A DNA stretch of 64,000 nt from Trifolium pratense (GCF_020283565.1 NC_060065.1:46612409-46676408); one strand, 5' to 3'; counted from the first letter of the stretch, positions 1-11,448 are shown. A program made the numbers and translations. The notes: generated from the sequence alone by a model not told the origin.

Positions 1-235
1 ACTAATTAAAGGGACACGGATGGCCTAAGAGCATGTGTTCGAATCCAACTCTAGAAATGTAAAATGACCATTTTACAACCATTTTTTAGAGGATTTGAAC
101 TTTGTCCTTTGAGGTTTTAAGTTGAAATTCTTAGAAATGAAGTGACACCTAATTTACTAATAAGGTATAACATAACTTAATTCACTCAAAAGTAGGAAAA
201 AACAAGCATTGAATATGAAACAAAATTGTGTCTAC

Positions 236-499
236 CTTCAAAGAATCACTTCCTTCCACCTCCAAAACAAAGTCCTCCCTTGAGACTTCATCAAATTTTG
301 TGTTTGGCTCTGAACAAATCAATCAATTACTATTATATATATAAAAGACATAAAAAGAAAATTAAAAATAAGAGTTAATTTAATTATATTGCATGCGCTT
401 ACCTTGTTCACTAGTAAGTGTCCTAGCAAAAAGTAATGAAGAGGAAAGTAAAAAGAAAAGGAAAAATACTTGAGCTCCAAAGATAAAACTTAGCCTCAT
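236..499 (-). CDS. Secreted peptide precursor, probably phytosulfokine-like (5' part)
   Basis: Two minus-strand exons can be joined: 403-499 (ATG at 499, donor GTAAG) and 236-309 (acceptor TTGTTCAG, possible donor GTAGA). Together they give 57 codons. The product begins MRLSFIFGAQVFFLFFLLSS, a classic signal peptide with a likely cleavage after FA, then a short acidic stretch ending EVEGSDSLK. This layout (signal peptide, variable acidic pro-region, small size, early intron) fits phytosulfokine precursors, whose YIYTQ pentapeptide lies near the C-terminus. No YIYTQ codons are seen in bases 1-235, so a last exon would lie outside the window. If the second donor is not used, the frame ends at a TGA near 184. 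Another small secreted peptide family is possible. Signal peptide is seen; the family name is inference. Confidence 0.45.
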
Positions 500-586
500 G
501 TTTACTTCAATGATAGAGTGAAAATGGGTTTTGGGACTATGGATTTTAGAAGAGATAGTTTTGTGTTGGTACCAACATGAAGATGG

Positions 587-589
587 ATA

Positions 590-639
<50 letters not shown>
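587..639. repeat. (AT)n microsatellite
   Basis: Uninterrupted AT dinucleotides about 90 bp upstream of the start codon of the minus-strand secreted-peptide gene, so in its promoter or 5' leader; likely length-polymorphic. Confidence 0.95.
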
Positions 640-643
<4 letters not shown>

Positions 644-659
644 CATGCAAACAAAATAT

Positions 660-1544
660 GGTCACTGTTAGTCACATGGGATTTCTAAAGAAAGGTAGGT
701 TCATTTACCATACCTCATAACTTTGGTCCACTCACCATTTTCATGTGAAATTTTAAATTTTTGCATCTTTTTTCTTTTTTAATGGTTAATTTTAACGATA
801 GGAAAATTTACACACATTAAATTCAGAGAAGGAAAAAAATTACAAGTTGGAATTTGCACCCACCATTCAAATGTTATTAAATTTTTTTATCATTTGAGAT
901 ATACTTAAGAGACTTTGTATAGTATTTTCTATCTTTTTAACGCCAAATATATTATTATAAATATTTAGTTCTTTGCGCAAGACGAACAAAAACTTGTAAA
1001 AGAGCTACAAAACAAAATGTCATTTATATAAGATCGTAAAAAATTATATCTAAAACGGACAATATTTCAAAAGATGGTACAACGAATTTGAAGATAAAAA
1101 AAAATCAAAGAAACAATATTAAGATTCTTTTATATTTTGTCCAAATTATGACTGTACTAATTGGTTTCTTACAGTTACAATGACACTACTACTACTTTCC
1201 ATGGTGATGGTGGTGTGAGGAGACCCGACCAGAAGATTATTTGTATTTGATCGTATACATGTGAAATTGCTTTGGTCATTGTCGGCAATAGTAGTGGAAT
1301 GGTCCAAGCAAGCACAGTCTCAAATGCATTCCCAACATCAATCAATGAATGTTTACAAGTTGTTGACAGCAGTAATAAGTCAACCCTTACTTAGGACGTA
1401 CACACTCACAGCTGTTCTCCAATTTCCATCCTTATGTTTTACTTTTACTACTACTTTTACCACTACTTTTACCGTTGCTTTATTAAAATTTTCTTATAAC
1501 ATGTGCCTACATACTTGTATTGTTTTGGGCATGCCTTATGCCTA
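660..1544. other. AT-rich intergenic DNA, no gene seen
   Basis: No supported coding region. A 96-codon open frame at 1261-1551 has no recognisable domain and is treated as chance. Confidence 0.6.
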
Positions 1545-2008
1545 CACTTAGAGAGAAGAAAATAGGGAATCATTAGTGGTTTATGAAACTGATGATTGAG
1601 AGCTTTATGGATTAGATCTAAGGTTGAGAAAACATTACAAACACTTGCGAGTGAGATTCATTGTTTATCTTTGTTCTTGAGAGATTGGGTAAAAATAAGT
1701 AGAGATTAGGGCTTCTTTATTGAAGCTAATTTCATGTAACTTATTTGAGATTTCTTTGTAAAAATTGATTATAGTGAATGGAGAGCTGCTCTCTCCTCTA
1801 GACGGGTATTTTTTGGGTACATTCTTGATGTTCTTCATTCTCACTTTACTTGTTTTGCTTGAGGTTTTGTGCTTGTGTTTTTGCTTGTTTGGTTTAAATT
1901 GTTTGGCTTGCTAGGTTGTTGATTACTATTGGATTCTTTGCTCCACTCTTTTATAATTATTGTTTCCTGAAGAGGTTCAAATTCACAACATATATTAATT
2001 AAGTCATA
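1545..2008 (+). mobile_element. Degenerate LTR-like fragment, copia type (tentative)
   Basis: The tract has the texture of a plant Ty1/copia LTR: a run reading GTAAAAATTGATTATAGTGA, then CTCTCTCCTCTAGACGGGTA, then T-rich sequence and an end in CAACA. No partner LTR, primer-binding site or TSD was found, so this is a weak call. Confidence 0.25.
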
Positions 2009-3249
2009 ATTTTAATCGTAACAATAAAGATGTCCATTAATTTATAGGAGTACTTCCAAACAACGTTTATCGTCGATACAATTTTAGATATTGGTCTATA
2101 GTAGATCAGTTGTAGAAAATAACTTATTAAAAGTTTCTATCTATATTGGGTTGGGCAACTATTAATTGTTCTCATGTATATTTTTAAATTTGTGTGAAGT
2201 TATAAAGTAGGATATTAGTATAAACCATTTTCTTTGGTGCAAGTGCAATCCATTTTCCATTTTCTTATCTAAACGTACTGGCGTATGATATCATAGTTCA
2301 CAACTCATATATGAGCCAAATCTATTTGATTATTTAATTAGAACTCTAATTTACCATGTGAGGTGCAAGTTCATTTTGTGATACTTGGCAAGTTTATGAA
2401 CCTTCAATATATTTTTATCTATATAATGCTGATAGTGCTTCATCATGATAACTATGTGCATATGGAATATGGACATAGATTCGATTTATCACTACTTATT
2501 AAGTGCTATGTTTTGTATATTGAAAATGGTGAAGCTGATTGTTACACCACTTTGGAATTTAGAGTTTATGATTTGTCTTTTTTTACATGTAATTAATATA
2601 TATCTAGCTAGATTGAAGCTAGGATTATGCTTCTCTTTTGGAAGATTTGAATCTAGCTACTCTTGCTCTATAAACATAAAGAATTCAAAAGGAAAAACCA
2701 TTGTCGGATTTGGATTCAGCACTTGCGTATATTTTTTTTTTATAGGTAGAATAATTCTTCTAGGAATTGAGTTTATTACTCTAATTAAAGCAATAGATGA
2801 CCACATGAAGTTGAAAGAGCTAACATTATTCTCTTTTAAGAAAAGAAAAGTGTTTTGGAGTCACTCATTTTAGAAATAGCCTAGTCATAGTCATAGTCAT
2901 AGTAAAAACAATTCAATGTCTTCTTGTTAACTTGAGAGACTAGTCTCATAGCGGTGCCTAAGTAGTAGGCGTCTATTGAGAATTATAGATCTTAACTATG
3001 CTGAATTAGCAAAAATGAGAAGGATAAATTTGCTACCCGTGTATTCAACCCGATCATGAAAATGATGTATTTTTTGAGAATTTGCTACTCTTATTTAGTT
3101 TATTAAGTGTTATGATTAAGGATAAATTTTTATTTGAAATTAAATGAGTGTGTTTTATTCAATTTAAGTGTTAGAAATGTGTCACAATTGTGTTAAATTC
3201 ATAAATTGTATTATAGGTTTTTTTAGAAGTTTTTAAAACATGTTTTTCT
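2009..3249. other. AT-rich intergenic DNA with a short TAGTCA tandem
   Basis: Four tandem TAGTCA units occur near 2882-2905. Open frames at 2363-2596 and 2445-2873 overlap each other, are A/T-driven and show no domain. Nothing else is supported. Confidence 0.55.
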
Positions 3250-3269
3250 TTTTTAAAAAAAAATATTTT

Positions 3270-3442
3270 TAATTTTATGAACAACTCGCGAACCCAACCC
3301 AATATGTTAATAACCGGGTTGATTCGATTCGTATTTGATAGTAAAAGTGTGGGTTTGATGATGAACCAACTCAATGAGTATTGAACGGGTTGAGTAACGG
3401 ATTAGGCCAAACCCGCCCCAACCCAACCCGCGTACACCCCTA
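3270..3442. mobile_element. Possible hAT-type terminal fragment (CACCCCTA end)
   Basis: The tract is rich in CGGGTTGA and CCCAACCCG motifs and ends GTACACCCCTAA. The CACCCCTA terminus is the reverse complement of the TAGGGGTG end of the complete element at 49519-50220. The opposite end was not located. Confidence 0.3.
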
Positions 3443-3916
3443 ACAAAAATCTTCTATGTTGCAACTAATCAGCTACAATTTTAGCATAGGCCTAACATAT
3501 TTTATGAAAGGTTTAATTTATCTCTCTCTCAAACACATCTCAAAATTTCAATTTTATCACTTCTGAATTATAAAATTCAGACGGAATTTATCTGAATTTT
3601 ACAATCTGAATGCATCATGTATATTCACATTTTTTTTTGGTACAAATCACATTCACAATTGTTATTCAACAATGATAATCATATATTTATAAAATTTCTG
3701 AAAATTATAATATTAATAGGTTTACTAAAAAGTAAATTAAATTCGCAATAAGAAATTAGTTTTGATGGGAAAAAAAGATAAAAAATTCTCAGTGACTAAT
3801 ATATAGTAAGCAGTAAAAACTTTCTTTCCTTCTCGTTTTGTAGTGCTTCAACTCACTTTTCTTCCTTCTTGCCATCTTTCCATAGATCAAAACGCACTGG
3901 TTGTATAATCCAACGG

Positions 3917-3937
3917 GGAGAGAGAGAGAGAGAGAGA
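3917..3937. repeat. (GA)n microsatellite
   Basis: About ten GA dinucleotides. The sequence from 3450 to 4790 otherwise shows no coding region; it contains short GAGA and poly(T) tracts only. Confidence 0.9.
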
Positions 3938-4797
3938 ATGAAGAGAGGAGGAAGATTTTGGTGGCTGTTATGTGCCATAAATCCAAAGCTTTTTTGGTGT
4001 GATTTAAGAGTTATGTGTGACAATTGGATCCGTTTCCTTTCATTGATGTATAATTATTTTGGATAGATATATATATTGTGAATTTGATAAAAAAAAAAAA
4101 GTTGTTATTTTGTGCTAATAAAATAACAAATTCGGTTACCACTCAAAAGAGCTTAAGAAGGGGATTGGGAGAGAGATCCAATCGCATTAGTTCCGAAGCA
4201 CTCCTTTTCCATTCATAGAGAGAGCCAATCGTCAAAAATCAAAGTCAATATGGAAAGAAGCGATAGTAATTCTCCTTAATTCTTCTCTTCTAGTTCTTGA
4301 TTCATATTTCTTTATGATTCTTATTTTGTATCTTGTTCTTATTGATTCTTGATTATTGTTTGTTTTCTTAGTACTTTATTTCAATACCTACTATGTTCTT
4401 GTAAAAAAAAAAAGTTCTCTTGCAAGGTATGTGTTGCATTTATTTATTAAATTTTAAGAGTACGTTTTCGCTTGATGCTTAAGGGAAATAAATAAATAGC
4501 TTTGACAATTCATGTAAGTTTTCTAGAAAAGTTTTGTGTAGAATGTAGATCTAGATTTATTTGTTTTGGTGCATAAATTGTACACTATTCTATACCACAA
4601 AAAACTTTTGAGACAATCGTAAGCACCAACCTTATCTCTAAAAGCACCACCCTGTTGATTGTAATATGTAAATATTTTTTTAATCTGTGGTAATCTTATT
4701 ACACTATGGTTATAGCCTTAAGATTGACTTTGGTATAATTAGACTATGCAATATAAAAATGTAATATATATGCAAAATCAAACCATTGTAGCGACAG

Positions 4798-5304
4798 AAA
4801 CGGATCATGCCAATGCATCTCTGATTTGCTAAGCAACTCTAAATCAACATTTATTACCGAAGATCGTAAAGAATGTGAGTCTATAGTTGAGATGCCTGCA
4901 TCACCAGAGCCTGAAGACATTGATTTAGATTCATAGCTTGATGAAGAGACTTACTATGGTCATACAAATGAAGATGAAGACATTGGGGATATTATGACAG
5001 TCAACCTCAGCAGTGAAGAATCATCATTCTTGCCAGAGAAATTACTTAAACTTATATCTTTATATGCTAAGCCTTACACATTTCTTTCTTTCATTTTTCT
5101 GTGCCTTATGCTTTTTTCTGTTCAGTTATGTCCTCCCAGATAATCACCATCTCCTTGCAAACGTAGGTACCAAAACAATCACAAAGTAAGCTTTTATACA
5201 TAAATGAAAGTTAATTATATTTATTCATGTTTTTAATATTTTACAGTATGCTCCACGAGAACCAGATGATCGTTTCCCCTTATCTCCTGGTTGTATATTA
5301 CCCG
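4798..5304 (+). pseudogene. Decayed multi-exon gene fragment, family not recognised
   Basis: An acceptor-like CGACAG at 4797 is followed by a long frame reading NGSCQCISDLLSNSKST, then an acidic stretch ending in SSEESSFLPEKLLKL. It is broken by one TAG at 4934-4936. Two further exon-like pieces follow: after CTGTTCAG near 5126 (DNHHLLANV) and 5247-5304 after TTACAG (YAPREPDDRFPLSPGCILP, donor GTACTC). Acidic, Ser-rich, intron-interrupted coding texture suggests a plant nuclear gene relic. The internal stop and missing ends make it a pseudogene. I do not recognise the family. Confidence 0.4.
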
Positions 5305-5305
5305 G

Positions 5306-5997
5306 TACTCCATTAGTTCTTTTTATATACTTTCTCACTTTTCATATACATTAAGAAAAGCTGATAATACATGATAATATAATTAATGTCTACATTTTGT
5401 GTATGCTTATTACTAAATTGTTCTTTGTATATAGATGTGTTCAGTATCAACTTTTTATCTTTCAAGACAAATCAATAAGATTAGTTATACCAGTTATGAT
5501 TGGAAACAAATAATAAATTTAGTAATTTGTAAAAATGACTTATATTTAGTGTCATTTATTTTCTTTGTAAAAGGTGTTTATAATTAGTGAGTATATCGTA
5601 CATACAATAAGAGTATTACTAAAAAGAAAGTATTAAGCACAAATACCTACTTTTTTGTATTCTTAAAAAACTGAATTAGAAAGCTAGGATAAAACAAGCA
5701 AAAATAGGAAGGGAAAAAGAACTTGGAACACAATGCTCAATTATAAAGTGTAAAAATGAATTTTAGATGATATAATATGGAGCAAAAGCGAAAGAAAAAT
5801 GGTGAGCTCTAGTTTACCCCTTTATAATTTAGGGGTATTTGCTGTCAACCAACGATAACACCAGATAAATAGTTTAACAGTTCGAGATTGACGACCGTCC
5901 AGGGTCCCATTTTTAAAGAGGCACAAACTTTTTTTAGGAATACATGTAATATAATAAAAATAGTGGAAGAACATAAACTTATTTTAATAGTATTGTA
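5306..5997. other. AT-rich intergenic DNA, no gene seen
   Basis: No domain-bearing frame, tRNA or bounded repeat was recognised. Confidence 0.6.
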
Positions 5998-6125
5998 CTC
6001 CCTTCGTCCTAAAATATAATAAAAAACGAGTCAAACAAACTTGATGTATTTTGTTCAAAATTTGGACCTAATTATACGTTCACTTTTGTTGACCAACTTT
6101 TTCTTATATTTTGGGACGGAGGGAT
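5998..6125. mobile_element. Stowaway-like (Tc1/mariner) MITE
   Basis: The ends are inverted: left CTCCCTTCGTCCTAAAATAT, right ATATTTTGGGACGGAGGGAT. A TA dinucleotide flanks each side (5996-5997 and 6126-6127). Length is 128 bp with an AT-rich centre, as expected for Stowaway MITEs. Confidence 0.75.
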
Positions 6126-6346
6126 TAAATAGTTATATGATATATATTTTGTAGTATGATTGTACTCCGTAAATTTACACAATTGTCTTGTATTTTATGT
6201 ATGCGAAAAAATGAAAGGAAAGAAAAGAAAAGAGAAAACTACAAAAGAAAATATGAATAAAAAAAAAAGAGATAAAAAAATAATTATGCATGTAGTATTA
6301 TATGAGAAACTAAGGAGAATGAATTCTAATATATTGATGGTGTTAT

Positions 6347-6625
6347 GCATGTAATAATTGGTTATGGATGTTTTTGTTGATTGATATGCATCACTTCAAG
6401 AGTCATATTTAATACCTGAGACTGAGAGAATTGCGTATAATTTATAAATATTAATATTTGAATTTTTTAATTTAAACTTCGTAATTGGTTAGTGGGTCAT
6501 GCATGTAATTGTTTGGCGGTGTTTTTGGTGATTGATATGTATGATTTCAAGAGTCATATTTAACACATGAAAATGAGGAAAAATAAATTGTGTATTGTTT
6601 ATTTAATATTAAAAATAATAATTAA
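6347..6625. repeat. Diverged tandem duplication, about 150-bp unit
   Basis: A block with GATTGATATGCATCACTTCA and AAGAGTCATATTTAA recurs about 150 bp later as GATTGATATGTATGATTTCA and AAGAGTCATATTTAA. No coding potential. From 6626 to 7739 only AT-rich DNA, one micro-insertion (6698-6748) and a short repeated GATCAACCTC motif (7366, 7482) are seen. Confidence 0.6.
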
Positions 6626-6697
6626 ACATTGGGATATATGATTTGTGTTTTCATCATTTTTTTCAATTAAAATTTGAAACATTTAAATTTCTAAATT

Positions 6698-6748
6698 AAA
6701 AGTAAAATAATATATTTATTTTTTTTGTGAATAAAAGTAAAATAATAT
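6698..6748 (-). repeat. Micro-insertion with 16-bp TSD
   Basis: AAAAGTAAAATAATAT occurs at 6698-6713 and 6733-6748, flanking 19 bp that read ATTCACAAAAAAAATAAAT on the minus strand. See the finding on poly(A) micro-insertions. Confidence 0.6.
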
Positions 6749-7748
6749 TCATAAATTATATAACCATAGTTAGTTTTCCCAACCATAACAAACTTACATA
6801 ACTTATAAAGTTAAATTAAATAGTTAATTCTAACACCTTTAATGCAATTGAGCTTCCAGAGGACGTGTTGTTACCGAACCGTTATAAAAATAAAAATAAT
6901 TTTTTAGTCATCGAAGAGATTAGTAGGATGAGTTATGGACCACATACTCTTTTTAAGACATTTTATGACACCGTTTAAAATTGTGCAAGCAAATTATTAA
7001 TCATACCGTCTCCAGAATTTAAAACAGTTCAACAATGATAATAAGATCACTCTAATATGGTATTTTACCACTCTAACAAAGTATTATGACCAATTTAATA
7101 TGGTATATGACCGCTCTTAAAACAAATGAATTATGATACTATGATAATTTTATTTTATTTTTTGATAATTATACTATGATAATTTTTAATGTAAAACAAA
7201 TTTAAAACAAATTAATGCTAATTAATACTAGCACCACACAACACATGAAATAAACCTCAATTTTCTTTAAACAATCAGGAACAAAAACTAATGAAAATCT
7301 TTCAAATTTGCATAACCAAGTAAAAGAAACAATTAATGAGACAGGTTTAATCGCATATAGAAAATGATCAACCTCGATGACGTATCATCAGTATAGAGAC
7401 AAATTATAAGTAATTGTAAGTAATATTATATATTCAAGATAATTACATGTGAATGAAGAACAAACAAATAAATGAATAATGATCAACCTCAATGATGTAT
7501 CAACAATATAGAAAATCATATTAATACTGCTACTATGCCACAAATTATATCGATAATTGCCTGCCATGAATGTTTTGTTGCTATTTTGTATGTCCTTCAT
7601 AGAGTGCTTCATTCTTGTAGTGATGGTTATCGATTTATCATATTTGAATATTATATGATTTTCTTTTGATTGTGTATGATGGTCGGGGAGTACTGAAACA
7701 TCTTGCATGTATTAAGATAGAGAAACTAAAAAGGATACTATAAAAATA

Positions 7749-7932
7749 GAGTTTAATTGATATGCACTGACGGTGTAAAATAGTTTTACACAATCGTCCA
7801 ATAAATAACCATCATTTTGCCATGTCATGTCAATAAAGTGGGGTGAAGTGGGATGATGTGGCGGAAAACATGGTTGGTATTGGTTGATAGTGTAAAATTA
7901 TTTTACACCGTCGGTGCATATCAATTAAATCC
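7749..7932. mobile_element. Mutator-type MITE, copy A
   Basis: A 184-bp element with near-perfect terminal inverted repeats of about 30 bp: left GAGTTTAATTGATATGCACT, right end complementary to GGATTTAATTGATATGCACC. It is flanked by the 9-bp TSD ATAAAAATA (7740-7748 and 7933-7941). A 9-bp TSD is the hallmark of Mutator-like elements. A second copy lies at 46515-46688. Confidence 0.85.
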
Positions 7933-8180
7933 ATAAAAATATCCTAATTTATTTTGTGTCTGAATTGTACAATACAAATGTGTAAGAGGTCAAGATTTTT
8001 TATTTGAAGTTTACGCATCTCATAATAGTTCATATTAGCCAACAATTCAGACAAATCTACTTCGGATTGTGTAATTCAAAAAGGGTAAAATTGGCAAAAA
8101 GAAAAAGGATGGGTCGGGGATAGAGAATGTAGGGAGAGGAGAAAAACATATTTCCCTTTGTAGAAATTAGATTTTGGGCT

Positions 8181-8497
8181 AGTTGACATGGTCACGGAAA
8201 ATTGTAAGGTCAACGGAAGGATTCCGATGCTAATCAAGCACATTCACGCTCTCAAGAACTTGGATTGGTATGTCCATATTAACCATACTTGGCGAGAAGG
8301 AAACGGATCTGCCGATTGGTTAGCGAACTTCCGTCTAACCTTGGACTCTTTTGATTTGCATAATTTCGGGACTCCTCCTCGAGAGGTTACAAAGTCTCTT
8401 TTTTTTATGACTTTTCCGACGCTTGCATGTCTCGGAGTGTTCGTTTAGTTTTTTGGTTTCTTTTAGGGCTTTGCCCCTCTTTTGTACAAAAAAAAAA
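8181..8497 (+). mobile_element. 5'-truncated LINE with RNase H remnant
   Basis: A frame at 8188-8448 encodes the C-terminal end of a plant LINE RNase H domain (HTWREGNGSADWLANF, then TPPREV). It is followed by a LINE-type 3' UTR and an A-run ending at 8497. Identical 12-bp TSDs AGATTTTGGGCT lie at 8169-8180 and 8498-8509, fixing both ends. The 317-bp length shows strong 5' truncation, so the protein is not functional. Confidence 0.85.
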
Positions 8498-8529
8498 AGA
8501 TTTTGGGCTTGATATGAAAAGTATGTTGG

Positions 8530-8745
8530 GTCTTTTGAGCAAGATTTTTACTTTTTGCGCCCCCTAAAAATCCTTATGTGCCCCCTAAAATTATCAAATT
8601 AACCCCTTCATTTTTTAGGATGCGAGCGCTTTTCACACTCTAAGTAGCGAACTGTGTTTTTCAGTTTTTTGCAGTTTTACACACTTGCATCCTAAGTAGC
8701 GAGAGAGGTAAATTAAAAATATCAGGGGGCGTGCGTCCCACGGGT
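8530..8745. repeat. GC-richer tract with GCGCCCCCTAAAA motifs, possible TIR element
   Basis: The left side carries GCGCCCCCTAAAAATCC and GTGCCCCCTAAAA; the right side carries CAGGGGGCGTGCG, and AAGTAGCGA is repeated inside. The arrangement suggests a small inverted-repeat element, but ends and TSD are unclear. Confidence 0.3.
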
Positions 8746-8969
8746 GGTGTGAGAAGAAAAACTCTTTGACTAAATAAGTAAATATATATTGGGTTCAAAG
8801 TGGTCCTTTTTATTTTTCTTACTTTGGTTTCAATAGATTTTTTGCTACTATCAATATCAATATTATTCACATACATAAATCATTCATTTCCGACAATGAA
8901 CAAAAACAAAGAGAAGTTATTCGTTTATTGATTATGCACAAATCCAGTGTACAAAAAAGTTCTGTCTAA

Positions 8970-9352
8970 CATGAAAGACTTCATTAAATCTTTCACGGTG
9001 CACAAGTTCTGAATATTATTATAACGAATATGAATTTTACAAAATTTACCGTTGGATTAAAGGTTTTCATCATATAGATCATCCATAAGTTTTTTAAAAA
9101 AAAAATTGAAAATAATTTGATATGTTATTGAGACCCATCAAGATTAACGTTTTATGGGTTTTTATTGAATAACGTTAATCTTGATGGTTCTCAATAACAT
9201 TTTAAATTATTTTCAATTTCTTTTAAAAAAAAACCTATGAATCTATATGATACAAATTTTCAATCCAACGATAAATTTTATAAAATTCGTATTAATTATA
9301 ATAATATTTACGACTTGTACACGACGAAAGACTTAACAAGGTCTTTCACCGT
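8970..9352. mobile_element. Long foldback (hairpin) element
   Basis: Two arms of about 190 bp are imperfect reverse complements around a centre near 9160. At the centre, GAGACCCATCAAGATTAACG faces CGTTAATCTTGATGGTTCTC. At the outer ends, TGAAAGACTTCATTAAATCT faces AAGACTTAACAAGGTCTTTCA. Arms stay alignable over their full length with few gaps. No coding frame. Likely a foldback MITE that could form a long hairpin RNA if transcribed. Confidence 0.75.
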
Positions 9353-9603
9353 AGACTGATCGTATACAAATATAACAATATAACAATTAACACGCTTTAG
9401 CCCAAAAAAAAAAAGAAGATATCACACCGTGGTCTTCAAATTAACACTATACTATTCCATATGTGCGCTCAAGAAAAAACTTAATCAATGCAGGCATGTG
9501 TAATTTCTTCAGAACATATGCTTGGGGAATTCTATGTTTTTTCTTATTATTATTTTTCCTACAAATGCAATAATACCGATGTATTCAAAAACTATCCCAA
9601 CAA

Positions 9604-9643
9604 GTTGAGATGGCCGAGTTGGTCTAAGGCGCCAGATTAAGGT

Positions 9644-9676
<33 letters not shown>

Positions 9677-9684
9677 TCTCAACA
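9604..9684 (+). tRNA. tRNA-Leu (anticodon AAG)
   Basis: The sequence folds as a class II tRNA of 81 nt including the discriminator A. The acceptor stem pairs GTTGAGA with TCTCAAC, the D-arm region reads TGGCCGAGTTGGTCTAAGGC, and the anticodon stem CCAGA/TCTGG encloses TTAAGGT with anticodon AAG. The T arm is GTGGGTTCAAATCCCAC. A T-run at about 9689-9696 can act as the Pol III terminator. It decodes CUU leucine codons in the cytosol. Confidence 0.97.
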
Positions 9685-9763
9685 AAAGTTTTTTTTCCCA
9701 AATTTCTGTAATTTTTTTATCAAAGGAAACTGTGGTGTGGGCTCAAAGCTTCAATGGGCCATT

Positions 9764-9855
9764 TCAAAAATACTGAATTGATGTTAAGACACTGGTGCCT
9801 CTTTTTGGATAATTATATTAAGACACCCTAATCTCAAAAATACTGAATTGATGTT
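9764..9855. repeat. 22-bp direct repeats around a 48-bp core
   Basis: The 22-bp string beginning TCAAAAATACTGAATTGATG occurs at 9764-9785 and 9834-9855. The core between them contains TTAAGACAC twice. Could be a TSD around a tiny insertion or a local duplication. Confidence 0.6.
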
Positions 9856-9889
9856 TATTCTCCTTTAATTTTATGAATATTTATGTCAA

Positions 9890-9995
9890 CCAACACATTT
9901 TGTTATTACAGTTATATGTATGTGTCGAAGTTCGAATCCGGAACATCTCATTTATCCACCTTAAATGTGGAATTTCTAACCATTAAACTACTTTA
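9890..9995 (+). mobile_element. SINE fragment (tRNA-related family, 3' part)
   Basis: A B-box-like GAAGTTCGAATCCGGA is followed by ATCTCATTTATCCACCTTAA, GTGGAATTTCTAACCATTAA and an A-rich end. The same downstream pattern occurs in the copies at 23560, 26000 (minus) and 39400. Confidence 0.5.
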
Positions 9996-10263
9996 TAAAA
10001 AAAATAGAAAAAGAAAATTGAAGCAGAAAAGAAAAAAACTTGAACCAACCATCGGGACATCTCAACGTTTTTCTAGGTAGAAATTAGTATTAGTGAAGGT
10101 ACATAAATTAGACTTTGTGTATTTACTGCGTCATAATTTTTCTTTCAATCGTTCAACATATTTTATAATTATATAATATGAATCATCTAATTTAAAATCA
10201 ATGATGACAATTATTTACAATGTCAAACACTACTATAGATAATCCAATTCAAAATTATTACAT

Positions 10264-10378
10264 ACTCTCTTCGTTTTAAAATATAAGTAAAATTTGGGCA
10301 ACAAAAATAAATGTATTTGAACTAAATACATCAATTTTTTTATTTAGTCATTTTTACTTATATTTTGGGACGAAAGAG
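10264..10378. mobile_element. Stowaway-like MITE
   Basis: The left end ACTCTCTTCGTTTTAAAATA and right end TATTTTGGGACGAAAGAGCG form an imperfect inverted repeat around an AT-rich core. It is diverged from the copy at 5998. Confidence 0.6.
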
Positions 10379-11439
10379 CGTGTCACATATAGTGGCATGT
10401 GACTAGGTTTCAAATAGTACTTTTCCATTTTCATTGAACTTATTCTTTGCAACAACCACCTTAAATTTGTGTTTTAGGTGGGACATAACACTATCATTTA
10501 TCAATGCAAATAAAAAATTATTTTCACTCTCAACTATCTTGGATGTGACTTCACATATGTACAACAACAACCATTACTAGATTAATTCTTTCAAGTCACT
10601 ATTAATTTTTAGAGATTATTTTTATATGATCATGTGACCAAATATAATTTTTTAGTGATATCCACAAAATTTAATTTTTCAAATTATTTTTTAATTATTT
10701 CATAAATAATAATAAAAAAATGAGTGTGTCTATATTGTCATGTGACTATGAAAGTCTTTCTCGTTCTCTCTATCAACACTATAAAAAATTGTAAAAAAAA
10801 AAACCTAAAAAAGTATTAAAGTTTGTTAAAGTGATTTTTTTTTGGGGTAAGGTTTGTTAAAGTGATTTGAGGATTAACTTTTCCTTTCTTATTCTTCCTT
10901 TTCTTTCCATTTGAACATAGGATTTGGAAAGTTTATGGAATCTATATATAACTTAAAGACAAAATATACAATGTGAAAGGCTAGAAATAATAGTGATTAG
11001 TCTACCACTTATTAAAGCCCAATGCAATTGTTTTTTTTTGCCTTATTTTCTATATATGAAAATACAGGAGACTGAGTATTTTTTTTGGTCAACATGAGAG
11101 ACAAACAATTGGAGAGACTAATATTTTTCTTGGAGAGATTAATATTTTTCAACGAATATGTATAAAGGTATAATATATTAATATTGACAATAATTTTTAT
11201 ATTAATCATGCAAACTTATAAATATTATTCGTATTAAAATAGTTGACACGTACACAAATAATCCGTAAGATGAGGATTGTCCCAATTTATAAAAAATATA
11301 TATGCAGAATATCTCTTATTTAATCTATATATGACTCTTTAACACAACCCTAACATCCATCACTATTAGTCTTGATGTGTAGACTGTAGTTCTATAACAA
11401 AAACTTGAAAGTAGGTGGTCCAACGAATCTTAAACAGAT
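10379..11439. other. AT-rich intergenic DNA, no gene seen
   Basis: Apart from the micro-insertion at 10821-10868, no gene, RNA or bounded element was recognised. Open frames here are short and A/T-driven. Confidence 0.55.
10821..10868 (-). repeat. Micro-insertion with 17-bp TSD
   Basis: GTTTGTTAAAGTGATTT is at 10821-10837 and 10852-10868. The 14 bp between reads CTTACCCCAAAAAA on the minus strand. Confidence 0.75.
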
Positions 11440-11448
11440 TCTGATATT

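Noticed and set aside
1261..1551. 96-codon plus-strand frame
   Set aside because: Repeats of ACTACTTTTACC give Thr/Phe runs; no conserved domain or promoter.
2363..2873. Overlapping frames of 77 and 142 codons
   Set aside because: Hydrophobic, AT-driven, in two frames over the same DNA, with no domain and no splice context.
9604..9684. Considered as a SINE head rather than a tRNA
   Set aside because: All stems pair fully, the discriminator is present and a T-run terminator follows, so it is a real tRNA gene.
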